The notes: generated from the sequence alone by a model not told the origin. A stretch of 64,000 nucleotides of DNA from JAYUDN01 sp043739785 (GCA_043739785.1 JAYUDN010000001.1:129741-193740), one strand, 5' to 3'; shown: positions 17,414 through 28,036, numbered from the stretch's first letter. Made by a program: numbers and translations.

Positions 17414-17814
17414 CTATATCTAGGATATCGGAAAATGCCGAGTTTAAGTAACGATTTTACGTGTAGTTGAATATTTTTTGGCCTTTCAAGTATACTGAAA
17501 CAATGCAAATAAAGATTGATTCATTAACAACATAAAAATCGCACAGAACTTCTTAGGAATATGGATAAATACCATTGTGTGCACTGTGACTACACATTGT
17601 GTACTTTCTAAAAGAGGGTACTGTGCGACTTCTCTTCGATGAGTTGAATATAGAGAAATTTACTACCAGTCGTAATTTTCTATCGAAATATATATCGACT
17701 CGATTCTTGTTTATTGTCTATACAATTTGTTTCAGCGTCTTGATACTGAGAAAGTCGCTATATGATTTCTTGTATCATTTTCGGACGCTCTTTTTCTTTA
17801 CTTATTTTTTGTAT
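17414..17814. other. Intergenic region upstream of the NrdR boxes
   Basis: No gene found in either strand with UGA = Gly. It carries a repeated CATTGTGTGCACTGTG / ACACATTGTGTAC segment near 17571-17604, in which ACACATTGTGT is itself palindromic, and several A/T-rich promoter-like stretches. It may be a long regulatory leader for nrdD. Confidence 0.4.
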
Positions 17815-17828
17815 ACTATATATTGTGT
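17815..17828. promoter_or_regulatory. NrdR box 1
   Basis: ACTATATATTGTGT matches the NrdR consensus ACACWATATATWGTGT at most positions. It lies 58 bases before nrdD and 33 bp (about three helical turns) from box 2, the usual arrangement of paired NrdR boxes. Confidence 0.75.
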
Positions 17829-17846
17829 TTCACTGTTATCTTGAGT

Positions 17847-17861
17847 AACTATATATTGTAA
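17847..17861. promoter_or_regulatory. NrdR box 2
   Basis: AACTATATATTGTAA shares the CTATATATTGT core with box 1. It ends 11 bases before the nrdD start, so repressor binding here would block transcription or initiation. Confidence 0.75.
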
Positions 17862-17872
17862 CCTTTCCATTT

Positions 17873-20071
17873 ATGGCTCTTTATAAAATCCGAAAAAGAA
17901 ATGGTACGATTGTTACTTTTGATCGCCGACATATCGAATCCGCCATCGAGAAAGCCATCGAGTCAGTAGGAGGAAACGATTTTTCTGAGGTTCCCCTGAT
18001 GACGAGTGAGATAGTAAGAATCACAGAACTTCGTTTCCCCGTAGAACTTCCGGGGGTCGAAAATATCCAGGATATCGTCGAAGAAGTACTCATCAAACAT
18101 GAGCATTACCAAGTAGCGAAATCCTACATACTCTATCGACAAGAGCGAGCCCAAGAGCGTAAAAATAACGTCATGCTTGAAGTCAAGCAGACGATGGAGG
18201 AATACCTCGATCGTTCAGACTGGCGAGTTAATGCCAATGCGAACTCTTGATACTCACTGGGTGGGCTGATCCTCAACACTTCTGGAAAGGTTACAGCGAA
18301 TTATTGGCTTTCGCATATCTATCCATCAGAAATCGGAAATGCCCATCGAAACGGAGATTACCACATTCATGACCTCGATATGTTCTGTGGGTATTGTGCC
18401 GGATGGAGCCTGCGCCAACTTCTCGAGGAGGGGTTCAATGGTATGCCCAACCGTATCGAATCAGCCCCGCCGAAGAACCTACAAGCCGCCGTCAACCAGA
18501 TGATCAATTTTCTCGGAACCCTCCAGAATGAATGGGCGGGTGCCCAGGCGTTCTCATCGTTTGATACCTACCTCTCTCCCTACGTTCACAAGTACGAGCA
18601 AGAAATCAGGACTGATATCGAAAACTTCGGGATCGTATTCCCGAGCGTGCTCGAAGAGGAAAAATATATTTCCGAAAAGACCTACCAGTACGTACTCCAG
18701 CAAATGCAAAATTTCGTATTTGGCCTCAATGTGCCATCCCGATGGGGAACACAGACCCCATTTACGAATATTACCCTCGACTGGTCCTGCCCCGACGATC
18801 TTCGAGATACCGCCCTCCACCTGGGAGGATACGAGGTGGGGAAATATGCAAAAAAATTCGGAGAACTCGACCGAGAGCACCAGATTATCAATAAAGCCCT
18901 CATCGAAGTCTACCTCAAGGGAGACTATCGAGGACGAGCCTTTACGTTCCCGATTCCGACCTACAATATCACTCCTGACTTTCCATGGGAGAGCGATGAC
19001 GTCGACCTCATTTTCGAAATGACCGCGAAGTATGGACTTCCGTATTTTCAGAACTTTACTGGTTCTCAGTACAAAAAGGTGAGGAACGAACAAGGGGTTA
19101 TGGAACGTGTCCCCAACCCTGATGCCTATCAGCCCGGAGCGGTTCGCTCGATGTGTTGCCGACTCCAGCTCGACCTCCGCGAACTCAAAAAACGAGGGAA
19201 TGGGCTTTTTGGATCTGCGGAAATGACCGGATCTATCGGCGTCGTCACGCTCAATATGGCGCGCATCGGGTATACGTATCGATGAGACATCGAAGGATTC
19301 AAGTCACAAGTCGAGCACCTGATGAACCTCGCGAAGACCTCCCTCGAGATGAAGCGAGGGGAGCTTACGAAGTGGCTTCAATCCGGACTCTATCCCTATA
19401 CCTATCGCTATCTCAAGTCCTTTCGAAATCATTTTTCGACGATTGGGCTCAATGGGATGAATGAAGCCATTCTCAATTTTACCGATGGAGCGTATGATCT
19501 TGCCTCCGAGGTGGGGAAAAATTTCGCCCTCGAAATTCTGGATTATATGCGGGATACCCTTAAACAGTATCAAGAAGAAACTGGGAATATGTACAACCTC
19601 GAAGCGACTCCTGCCGAAGGAACGACCTATCGCTTTGCTCGTGAAGACCAGAAACAGCACCCAGATATGATCCAAGCGGGGACCCATGAGAATCCCTACT
19701 ATACGAATTCGAGTCAGCTTCCCGTCGAATTCACGGATGATCCATTCGAGGCACTCGAACACCAGAATGAACTCCAGTGCAAGTATACAGGCGGGACGGT
19801 GATGCACCTCTACATGGGGGAACGCATCGGTGCCCAAGAGTGCAAAGCATTTGTCCGAAAAATACTCGAAAATCATCAGCTTCCCTATATCACGATTACT
19901 CCGACCTTTTCCATCTGCCCGAAGCATGGATATATCGCCTGAGAACACGACTACTGTCCGAAGTGTGATGAGGAAATCGGATATCGATGACCAAAGTATG
20001 ATATCGCTCATCGAGCTCCCTACACGAGTGCTTATGGGAAACTCCAAGAGCTTGAGACCATCCTGCTATAA
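17873..20071 (+). CDS. nrdD: Anaerobic (class III) ribonucleotide reductase, large part without glycyl-radical domain
   Basis: 732 residues. An ATP-cone occupies about 1-95 (KRNGTIVTFDRRHIESAIEKA), followed by the catalytic barrel with YHIHDLDMFCGYCAGWSL, VPSRWGTQTPFTN, FTFPIPTYNI and GSIGVVTLN. The C-terminal zinc ribbon is CPKHGYIAGEHDYCPKC. After that the chain ends EEIGYRG...LETILL and stops at TAA without the usual RVxGYxRP glycyl-radical loop, which is encoded by the next small gene. Four TGA glycines. Class III enzymes make dNTPs without oxygen, so this organism can replicate anaerobically. Controlled by two NrdR boxes. Confidence 0.95.
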
Positions 20072-20088
20072 TTCCTAACTTTTTTCTT

Positions 20089-20286
20089 ATGTCCCAATCT
20101 ATCGATGAAACTTGAGTTCCACGAGAACGTACGAAGTGTGAGATCTATACGCGAGTGATGGGATACTATCGACCCGTAACTCAGTTCAACAATGGAAAGA
20201 AATCAGAGTTCTACTCACGAAAGTATTTTCATGGGGATAGGTGCGAATCTACAACATCAGAAAGAGAGCTACAGACAGCATATTAG
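20089..20286 (+). CDS. Stand-alone glycyl-radical domain of class III ribonucleotide reductase
   Basis: 65 residues. KCEIYTRVMGYYRPVTQFNNGKK then SEFYSRKYF is the glycyl-radical motif that normally ends NrdD; the radical Gly is the GGA codon in RVMGYY. It begins with its own ATG 17 bases after the TAA of nrdD, in a different frame relation, with an AT-rich start context like other genes here. The last 18 residues (HGDRCESTTSERELQTAY) are unlike NrdD. It could associate with the large subunit in trans, as the GrcA/YfiD spare part does for pyruvate formate-lyase, or be the product of a splitting mutation. Confidence 0.85.
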
Positions 20287-20431
20287 ATTGAGGTAAAGGA
20301 AATGCATTTGGATCATTATTGAGCTGGTTATCCACTTGGAAATCCATGTCTTTGATTCCATATCCGAAAGTAGCATTCCGAGAAATCATAGGAAATCCGA
20401 ATAGATTAATCTTGAGTGGTTCACAATTTTG

Positions 20432-20458
20432 GTCATTCCGGGCTTGACCCGGAATCTA
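20432..20458. repeat. Short palindromic repeat
   Basis: GTCATTCCGGG-CTTGA-CCCGGAATCT forms an 8-bp perfect stem. It belongs to the GTCATTCC type of dispersed palindrome found elsewhere in this window (39206, 59819). It sits in the 240-base gap between the glycyl-radical domain gene and nrdG. Confidence 0.6.
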
Positions 20459-20527
20459 CCGATGGTACTTCAATCGTTTTATTTCATAATAAGCTGTTGC
20501 GTCGAATATCATACCTTCATTTATAGC

Positions 20528-21229
20528 ATGTTCCTCTCCTGACTCCAGAAATGTACCCTCCTCGATTACCCTGGCCATATAGCGGCTGTGGTATTTACGA
20601 CGGGATGCAATATGCGATGTCGGTTTTGTCATAACCCGGAGATGGTACTTCCTGAGAAGATACGACAACTCAAGCAACAAAGAGTCAAAATAGATGATTT
20701 TTTTGCCTTTCTCGAATCTCGAATCGGTATCCTCGACGGAGTTTCTATCTGTGGGGGAGAGCCGACACTTCATCGTGATCTTCCTGAATTCATTCAGGCT
20801 ATCAAATCACTTGGGTTTCGAGTAAAACTAGATACCAATGGGCAGAATCCAGGTATGCTCAAAGAGTTATTGGTATGAAAACTGATCGACTATGTGGCGA
20901 TGGATATCAAGCATACCTGGGAACAGTATCCTTCGCTCGTACAGATACCGGTAGACGCTCATACCTACCAGCAAAGTATCGATATAATCATACAACAAGC
21001 ACCCGATTACGAGTTCCGTACAACGGTTATCAAGGGCATTCACTCTGCAGAAGATATCGCCACGATGTCTTCCTATATTCGATGAGCCGAGAACTACTAC
21101 CTCCAAAACTATAGACCAGAAATCACCCTTGAGAGGTCATTTTCAGGTTCTCCATTTTCTCATCAAGAACTCGAAAAACTCCAGGTCATAGCCTCAAAAA
21201 AAGTAGGGAAGTGTGAGATTCGAACATAG
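20528..21229 (+). CDS. nrdG: Anaerobic ribonucleotide-reductase activating protein (radical SAM)
   Basis: 233 residues with three TGA glycines. CTLLDYPGHIAAVVFTTGCNMRCRFCHNPE holds the CxxxCxxC [4Fe-4S] site, and ICGGEPTLHRDL is the GGEP motif that binds SAM. It belongs to the long NrdG2/PflA-like activase type that generates the glycyl radical using SAM. The start at 20528 restores KCTLLDYPG; the shorter frame from 20588 would remove part of the barrel. Its target is the radical domain encoded just upstream. Confidence 0.92.
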
Positions 21230-21243
21230 AATACAAAATATAT

Positions 21244-21296
21244 TTGCATTCTCATATTTTTATGATAGTATGAAACCATACCATAGGGTATGGTAT
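21244..21296 (+). promoter_or_regulatory. csoR promoter and operator
   Basis: TTGCAT (21244) and TAGTAT (21266) with a 16-base gap form a promoter; immediately downstream is ATACCAT-AGGGT-ATGGTAT (21278-21296), a perfect 7-bp inverted repeat with a G-rich centre, the form of CsoR-family operators (TACC..GGTA). It precedes a csoR gene, implying copper-relieved autorepression of the operon. Confidence 0.75.
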
Positions 21297-21340
21297 AAAA
21301 ATCCAATCACTACATTATAAAATCGTTATTATAGATTTCT

Positions 21341-21616
21341 ATGGAACATAAAAGAAAACACATCCTCACTTCTCTCAAGAAAGCCCGAGGAAGTCTCGAA
21401 AAAATCATAGAAATGACCGAAAATGGGACCTATTGCGCAGATATTGCGCATCAGATCAATGCTGCGATGGGACTTCTCAAGAGTGCCAATAGGGAACTCA
21501 TGCGAGATCACCTCGAATGCTGTGGTCGGGCGAAGCTCTCTTCTCCAGATCCACGCGTGGTCGATGGGTTTATTGATGAGCTTCTTCGTACGTGGGATGT
21601 CGCCACTCGTAAGTAA
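21341..21616 (+). CDS. csoR: CsoR-family copper-sensing repressor
   Basis: 91 residues, DUF156/CsoR fold. The Cu(I) ligand triad is kept with family spacing: Cys32 (GTYCADIAHQ), His57 and Cys61 (RDHLECC). RKHILTSLKKARGSLEKIIEM is the DNA-facing helix. Cu(I) binding releases it from DNA and so induces the downstream copper genes. First gene of the island, with its operator 45 bases upstream. Confidence 0.93.
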   Translation: MEHKRKHILTSLKKARGSLEKIIEMTENGTYCADIAHQINAAMGLLKSANRELMRDHLECCGRAKLSSPDPRVVDGFIDELLRTWDVATRK

Positions 21617-21622
21617 TCACAC

Positions 21623-21979
21623 ATGTTTCAGAAACTTTTTTTTCATCTCATAGCGATTACGATACTCCTTTCTGGAAGTATTGGATTTTGTTTTTCAGTG
21701 AGTGCTTCGGAGACTGAGATGGGGAATATGAATGAAATGGGGATCCATACAGATATAGATCATTCTTGTTGTCCTGATCACCTTCCTCTTTCAGCCAAGA
21801 TGGCGCCCACACTCCAGGATACGAACTGGATAAAAAATGAACAGATTTCCTATATCTGGTTTTTATCTGATTCACAATCTTCTAACAAATGATTTCGTAC
21901 TCCAGTGTCCGTCATCATTTCTCAACATAGAGATCGACAGCACTATTTCTTTACGGAAACGATACGAATTTTGACGTAA
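21623..21979 (+). CDS. Exported small protein with possible metal site
   Basis: 118 residues. A signal peptide covers about 1-28 (LFFHLIAITILLSGSIGFCFSVSASE). The mature part has MGNMNEMGIHTDIDHSCCPDH, rich in Met, His and Cys, followed by a region with one TGA glycine ending in TETIRILT. Met/His/Cys clusters are common in extracytoplasmic copper proteins, and its place seven bases after csoR supports a copper role. No family recognised. Confidence 0.7.
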
Positions 21980-22036
21980 AAATAGAATCTTTGATATTTC
22001 CACAATTTTTTTATTTTACTTTCTATCTTTCTTCGT

Positions 22037-22558
22037 ATGCAAATGACACACTATATGGAACTTCTCGCTTCCAATCAACCATGGAATCTTCTTCTCTTTA
22101 TGGCCACTCCCGTAATTCTCGCGGAAACCGTCGCAATTACCGAACTCATTATCCTCTTTCGAGGCAATAAATCAGGAATGATCTGAAATCTGAACCGCAC
22201 TGCAGCGATTATCGGAGGTTGGTATTTTCTTGGAGTATTTGTCTATCTCTTTTCAACTGCAGTTATTCCCCTTACCATGTCAGGTGGTTGGCGTGGGGGA
22301 AGTGACATGCTTGCGGTCGGTATGTACCTCCTCGGAGTGGTACCGCTTCTCGGCATGGCGCTCATCGATATGAATCTGCTCATTCGAAATAAAAGTGATC
22401 GTGAAAAACTCAAACTCCATGCGACCTTTGTTGGATTCTTCCTGGTCATAGCGCATGTAGCTATGATATTCGGAATGCTCAGTCCTACCGTCCTCGGGTA
22501 TCGAACACCTGCGAAAATGACACTTGGATCAGGCCAGTCCAATATGATGAATCAGTAG
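22037..22558 (+). CDS. Polytopic membrane protein of the copper island
   Basis: 173 residues with about four membrane segments (NLLLFMATPVILAETVAITELIILF, IIGGWYFLGVFVYLFSTAVIPL, MLAVGMYLLGVVPLLGMALIDM, FVGFFLVIAHVAMIFGML). Several Met/His pairs lie at segment ends (HVAMIFGM, LIDMNL). One TGA glycine near residue 49. I recognise no named family; its context between csoR and copA suggests copper handling. Confidence 0.7.
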
Positions 22559-22571
22559 GAGTGTTATTTTC

Positions 22572-22716
22572 TTATAAGCTACGCACTCTATTCGCTCTTG
22601 CTTCATCGGAGAATACAATACGACCTTCAACAATCTGCAGATCTACCCATTCAGTGAGATGACTCAAATCTGAGACTGAGTGGGTAACCTGTGTTGTTCT
22701 TTTACCCCTCCCTTCT
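22572..22716 (-). pseudogene. Possible remnant of an ABC ATPase C-terminus
   Basis: Read leftward, the frame TTQVTHSVSDLSHLTEWVD then LQIVEGRIVFSDE ends at TAA. This resembles the end of an ABC ATPase (H-loop VTH, then a DxxIxLxxGRI stretch). No upstream part exists because copA starts at 22717 on the other strand. It may be the debris of a gene replaced when the copper genes arrived, or a chance match. Confidence 0.35.
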
Positions 22717-24996
22717 ATGGATACTACCCAAACTTTTCCCGTTCAATGAATGCACTGTGCGTCCTGTGCCAGCATTATCGAACGCACCCTCCGAAAATCC
22801 CCAGGAGTGACATCAGTTTCGGTCAATTATGCTACCGAAAATGTAAAAATTACACTCGATCCTCTCTCTATTACGCCAGCAAAACTTTCCGAAACGCTCG
22901 AACCGCTTGGATATTCCCTGATAGTTGAATCTTCGAAAAAAGACGAAAACGACACGCTATCTGGGCTAGATCTTTCGAAAAAAGAAAAACTCGCGGAACT
23001 CGAAAATCTGAGGGTGAAGGTGTATACTGCCCTCCCTTTAGCGGTATTTAGTATCGCGGTGATGACGTGGGAAATGTTCGCTGGATTTGGGGTCACGGCG
23101 GAAGTCCCCTACGTGTGGAAGGAGTTTTTCCACCATATGTTGCCACTCTTTGCGACCTATACGCTTTTTATCGTCGGGAAATCCTACCTCCTTGGGCTCT
23201 ATCGATTTCTCAGGCATGGAACGGCGAATATGGATACACTGATCGGACTCGGAACATCGGTAGCGTATCTCTATAGTGCTATCGTCAGTGCACTTGAAAC
23301 TCCACTCACACCATATCTCAATACCGAATACACCTACTATGATGTCACGATTGTCGTGATTACTTTTATCACGCTCGGGAAATACCTCGAGACGAGATCG
23401 AAGATGAAAACGGGAGATGCGATCGAGAAGCTCCTTTCCCTTCAGGCGAAGACGGCTCTCGTGCTTCGAGGTAAGGAGGAAGTCGAGATTTCCCTTGAAG
23501 CCGTGATTCCTGGCGATATCCTCATCGTCAAACCGGGAGGAAAAATCCCAGTCGATGGCGTGGTAGAGAGCGGGACTTCCTACGTCGATGAATCGATGAT
23601 CACCGGAGAACCGCTCCCAGTCGAAAAATCAAAACAGGCAAAGGTTGTCGCGGGCACGGTCAATACAACAGGAGCATTCACTTTTCGAGCGACCAAAGTC
23701 GGAAGTGAAACCCTCCTCGCGCATATCATCGCGATGGTCGAAGAAGCGCAATGAAGTAAGGCTCCGATTCAGGCGATGGCGGATCGTATTTCGGCTATTT
23801 TTGTTCCTATTGTTCTCGGGATTGCCGTACTTGCCTTGATTCTTTGGATGGTATTCGGAATTCCAACTCTCGGATTTTCGACGGCTCTCGGATATGCCCT
23901 TTCCTCCTTTGTAGGTATCCTCGTGATTGCGTGTCCCTGTGCCCTCGGACTCGCGACCCCGACGGCTATCATTGTCGGAGTCGGGAAAGGAGCCCAAAAC
24001 GGTATCCTCATCAAGGATGCCGCGACCCTCGAAACGCTTCATAAAGTGAATGTGGTCGTTATGGATAAAACCGGAACAATAACCAAAGGAAAGCCAGAAG
24101 TCACAAAAATAGAACTCATGGGAACCATAAAGGAAAAGGAAGTACTCTCTCTTCTCGCCACTCTCGAAAGTCAGTCTGAGCATCCGATCGCACATGCCGT
24201 GAGCGTGTATGCAGAGTCTCGAAAGATTCCTCTTGGAGTTCTCAAGTCATTCGATAGTATCAAAGGAAAAGGATTACAATGAGTAATAGCTGGAAAAACA
24301 TACTACTCGGGAAATGCGAAACTTATGCAGGACCTCGGTATTATTTACGATGAATGACTGCTTGAAAGTGAAACCAAAAAGGGAATGACTCCAGTATTTC
24401 TCTCAACAAAAGATACCCTTCTATCCCTCGTCTTTGTTGCGGATATGATTAAACCCGAAGCCGCTCTGACCGTCAAACGCCTCAAAGAAGAGGGGATACG
24501 AGTCGTGATGCTCACGGGTGACAATGCTCAGACCGCTCGATACATCGCGGATCAGGTGGGGATTGATGAAGTAATAGCTGAGGTACTTCCCGAAGAGAAG
24601 TGGAAAAAAGTACAAGCGCTTCAATCCGAGGGACTTATCGTCGCGATGACGGGGGATGGGGTCAATGACGCCCCAGCGCTCGCTCAGGCCAATGTCGGTA
24701 TCGCGATGGGAACCGGAACCGATGTCGCGATTGCTTCCGCCGGTATTACACTCCTTGGGGGGGATGTGGCGAAAATCAATGATGCATTTAGGCTTTCTCG
24801 AAGTACGATGCGGGTGATAAAGCAAAATCTCTTCTGGGCCTTTTTCTACAATATCATCGGTATCCCTCTCGCGGCCGGACTCTTCTTTCCATTCTTTGGG
24901 TGGACGCTTTCTCCGGTCTTTGCAGGACTTGCGATGGCCTTCTCAAGTGTTTCCGTGGTATCGAATTCACTCAGACTTAAACTTACCTCATTATAA
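22717..24996 (+). CDS. copA: Copper-exporting P1B-type ATPase
   Basis: 759 residues. One N-terminal HMA domain with GMHCASC (Cys14, Cys17; the Gly is TGA), the A-domain TGEP, membrane [11 protein letters not shown] near 408, the phosphorylation site DKTGTITKG near 450, the N-domain SEHPIAHA with the conserved HP, and [12 protein letters not shown] near 646. All features of a Cu(I) exporter are present. Three further TGA glycines complete the chain. It acts in the cytoplasmic membrane and is the core of the csoR-led island. Confidence 0.97.
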
Positions 24997-25011
24997 TATA
25001 ATTTTCACTCT

Positions 25012-26016
25012 ATGAAATCGTATACCTTACCTCTTACTGGAACCCACTGTGCCTCGTGCAAACTCCTCATCGAGGACATCCTTGCCGAAGATTCGACCCT
25101 CGAGAACCCCATCGTCGATATCAAAAAACAAACCCTGACTCTCTCTTCAAATAGAGAAGATGAAGCAATCCTCATTCAAGAACTAAACACCGAACTCGAA
25201 CCCCATGGCTATTCGATTCCTACAGGAAAAACCCCTTCTCCAGAAAAGCGCGGTGGAGTATTCTGGACCGCTCTTCCTATCGGACTCGTATTTCTCACCC
25301 TCTTTTTTCTCCTTCAGAAATCGGGAATACTCAGTCTTGGAATCGGATGAAAGATTACCCCAGTGACGAGTTTTCTCATCGGCCTCGTTGCTTCCGTCTC
25401 GAGCTGCCTTGCGATGGTATGAGGACTCGTCCTCTCACTGTCTGCAGAAGTAGCTCAAGATGATTGAAAAAGTCGACAATCTATTTTCCTCTTTCATATA
25501 GGGCGCATTCTTGGATTTGCATTGCTCGGGGGGATACTTGGGCTCCTCGGAGAAACAATAGGAGTCAGTTTCACTTTTTCTTCTCTTCTCGGAATACTCA
25601 GTTCCCTCATCATGATCATCCTCGGACTGAATCTAGCGGGTATTCTCAAGAAAAATACACTCACCCTCCCGACTGGGATATTTTCTTTCCTGCGTCGAAT
25701 GGAGCATACTCGATGAGCTCCACTCTTTCTCGGTGTAGCGACTTTTTTCCTTCCCTGTGGATTTACTCAGGCGATGCAAGTAGCATCCCTCGTGAGTGGA
25801 TCTTTTCTCTCGGGATTCTTGATTATGCTCTCCTTTGCTATCGGGACGTTTCCCGTACTTGGCCTCCTCTCTTATAGCTCAGTTTCTTTCGCTAGGTCGA
25901 AGGCGGCTCCACTTTTTTTCGCTACGGCCTGAGTCGTTGTCATAGGACTTTGACTTTTTACCTTTCTTTCGGGCCTCGCTGGCCTTGGCATCATTCGACC
26001 CCTCTTTAGCATCTAA
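25012..26016 (+). CDS. HMA domain fused to a DsbD/UreH-like membrane domain
   Basis: 334 residues, six or more TGA glycines. The N-terminal HMA has GTHCASC (Cys13, Cys16). After a linker, a polytopic domain with ITPVTSFLIGLVASVSSCLAMVGGL, a middle RILGFALLGGILGLLG and FLPCGFTQAMQVASLVSG matches the DsbD_2/UreH (COG2836) type, where paired Cys lie in the membrane. Such HMA-DsbD_2 fusions accompany copA in other genomes and are thought to move copper or reducing power across the membrane. 15 bases after copA. Confidence 0.85.
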
Positions 26017-26026
26017 TTCTCCATTT

Positions 26027-26479
26027 ATGAAACCATTTTTCTCCATCCTGATTTCCGCGATCCTCATCGTCGGACTCTTTACTCTTTTTCGAGTCGGCGG
26101 CATAAAGACTCCAGCCGTTCCCCAAAGTTCATGAACGAGTGTACCGAGTACACAATATGCCAGTATTCCTGATGAGTCCAAGACTGTAAGTTCCAATGTC
26201 ACCCTAAAAGACGGAATTCAGTATATCACGATCGATGTACGTGGGGGGTATTCCCCACGAAAAACCACGGCTAAGTGAGGGATACCCACCAAGCTCATCG
26301 CACGAACCAATGGGACCTACGACTGTTCCTCGGCGCTCGTCATCCGTGCCTTCAAATACCAGAAATTCTTGCCGGCGACTGCAGATACTGAGATTGATCT
26401 CGCAACCCCAGCATCCTCGGCCACTATTGACGGCGTCTGCAGCATGGGAATGTATAGTTTCGAAATCGCATTCCTGTAA
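26027..26479 (+). CDS. Membrane-anchored cupredoxin-like protein
   Basis: 150 residues. An N-terminal membrane segment (about 4-22) is followed by a beta domain: QYITIDVRGGYSPRKTTAKGG, then PTKLIARTNGTYDCSSALVI and GVCSMGMYSFEIAF. In cupredoxin-1 domains the Cys of NxxxCS.. and the CxMGM motif bind copper; Cys in YDCSS and CSMGM suit this. Two TGA glycines. It ends the copper island, 10 bases after the fusion protein. Confidence 0.75.
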
Positions 26480-26481
26480 GA

Positions 26482-26511
26482 AGAGAATACTGAAAAAGAT
26501 GAGTATTCTCT
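26482..26511. terminator. Hairpin terminator after the copper island
   Basis: AGAGAATACT and AGTATTCTCT (10-bp perfect stem, 10-base loop) directly follow the TAA of the cupredoxin-like gene. The following bases are only moderately T-rich. Confidence 0.55.
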
Positions 26512-26562
26512 CTTTGAAAATAATACAATCTTCCATATAATACGGGCATCCATTCTTTCTCT

Positions 26563-27489
26563 ATGCCATCCCCACTTCCTTTTGATATTCACTCCCTTCC
26601 CACACTTGATGCCACAGTGCTCGCGACGATTGATATGTATGTTTCGAAACATACGCTTTCCGCCATTGATCTTTCCCAGTTCCGTGTACCACTCGTGGTA
26701 GGAAGCAATAATGGATACTACACGGGCAGGATTCTCTTTCGCAATACTCCTGCTTACTTTGCCCTCGAATCCGAGGTCGAGGGGAAACTTGAGCAAATTC
26801 CTTCCATTACGGACGTGGTGGTAGTATCTGCAAGCGGAGAAAAGCATGCTCCGATTATCCTCGCTGCCGCTCAGAAACACCAGAAAAAAACCTTTCTCAT
26901 CTCCTCGAGTGAGAAGAGTACGGGGAGAAGTATGGCGGATGCGAGTATCATCATGCCGAAGATTCGGGAACCTTATACCTACAATACTTCGACGTATTTT
27001 GGCTATATGCTGGCGGAAACTCCCGATATTGATCTCTTGAAACTGAGAAATTTTCTCACCGAGACACTGGAGGCTCTATTGAAAAATGTGAAATGGTGAG
27101 ACTTTACTGGGATATTCATCGTACTTCCGGATCAGTTCGTGCTCCTTCGAGAGATGATCGAGGTGAAATTTATCGAGCTCTTCGGTCGAAAAATCGCACG
27201 AGATATATTTTCCTATGAGCAGATGAAACACGCGACGACAGTAGTGCAGGATGATCATGAACTCTTCCTTTGTTTCGGAAATCCTACTGGGATAGAGTAT
27301 GGGAAAAACCAGATCAATCTCCCTATTTTTGATGAGAAAAGCTACGCAGCGATGATGCTCGTAAGCTACTACGTCGTTGGACTCATGCAAAAATCGCTCC
27401 CTCCATATTTTATGGAATCTATTGAGGCTTACTGCATACGAGCGAAGTCCCAAAGTGGATTCAATATTTCACCGATTGTGGAGGTTTAG
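26563..27489 (+). CDS. SIS-domain protein, possible sugar-phosphate isomerase
   Basis: 308 residues with one TGA glycine. DVVVVSASGEKHAPIILAAAQ is an SIS-type phosphosugar loop (SxSGxxxxxI), followed by KTFLISSSEKS. C-terminal DDHELFLCFGNPTGIEYG and YYVVGLMQ are compatible with the bifunctional glucose/mannose-6-phosphate isomerase family of similar length. The catalytic residues cannot be assigned with certainty, so only the SIS fold is claimed. Confidence 0.6.
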
Positions 27490-27571
27490 GGGAAGGGAAT
27501 ACAGACGGTTGGTTTCTTGGTATTTTCGGAAGAGAACTTAAGATGGATTTTTGTAATTTCCTGTGCTTATA

Positions 27572-28036
27572 TTATCGTCTTTTTACCTTGCACACCTCGA
27601 GATTGGTATACGTTCCCCAGATCGCATAGAGGAGTCCGAGGGCTCCGAGGGTTTTGATTTCGAGACCACTGTACGGGAGGAATCCCATAAGGGGCAAGAG
27701 TCCAAAGTAGGAGGCGAGGGTGAGCCCACAGCATGAACAACCCGAGAGGATGGTCCCGACGATGCCACTGACTGCTCCGATACCGGTTTTCCCATCGAGA
27801 TTCTCACGAGCCCCGAACATCATTCATTTGTACAATAACCCGATGATAAAAAGCGGGAATCCGACGACCATAATGATCGAGAGTCCGATATCGAAATAGG
27901 TATGCCCTTTCCCATAGTTGCCAAGCATGATATCTATATCGGTGAAATGCCACCAGAGCCAAGAGGCGATGACCAATAGAATAAAAAATACAAGAATGAG
28001 TGATGGTTTCCCAAATGGTTTAAGTATGTTTTTCAT
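27572..28036 (-). CDS. Membrane protein with GCSCCG motif
   Basis: 154 residues with about four membrane segments (LILVFFILLVIASWLWW, IGLSIIMVVGFPLFIIGLLY, TGIGAVSGIVGTILSGCSCCG, TLGALGLLYAIWGTY). The CSCC cluster in the third segment is the obvious functional site and could bind metal or form disulfides. A TGA gives the Gly joining YKG-MMFG. An in-frame ATG 51 bases further upstream is less likely because the added residues are hydrophilic. Unknown family. Confidence 0.7.
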
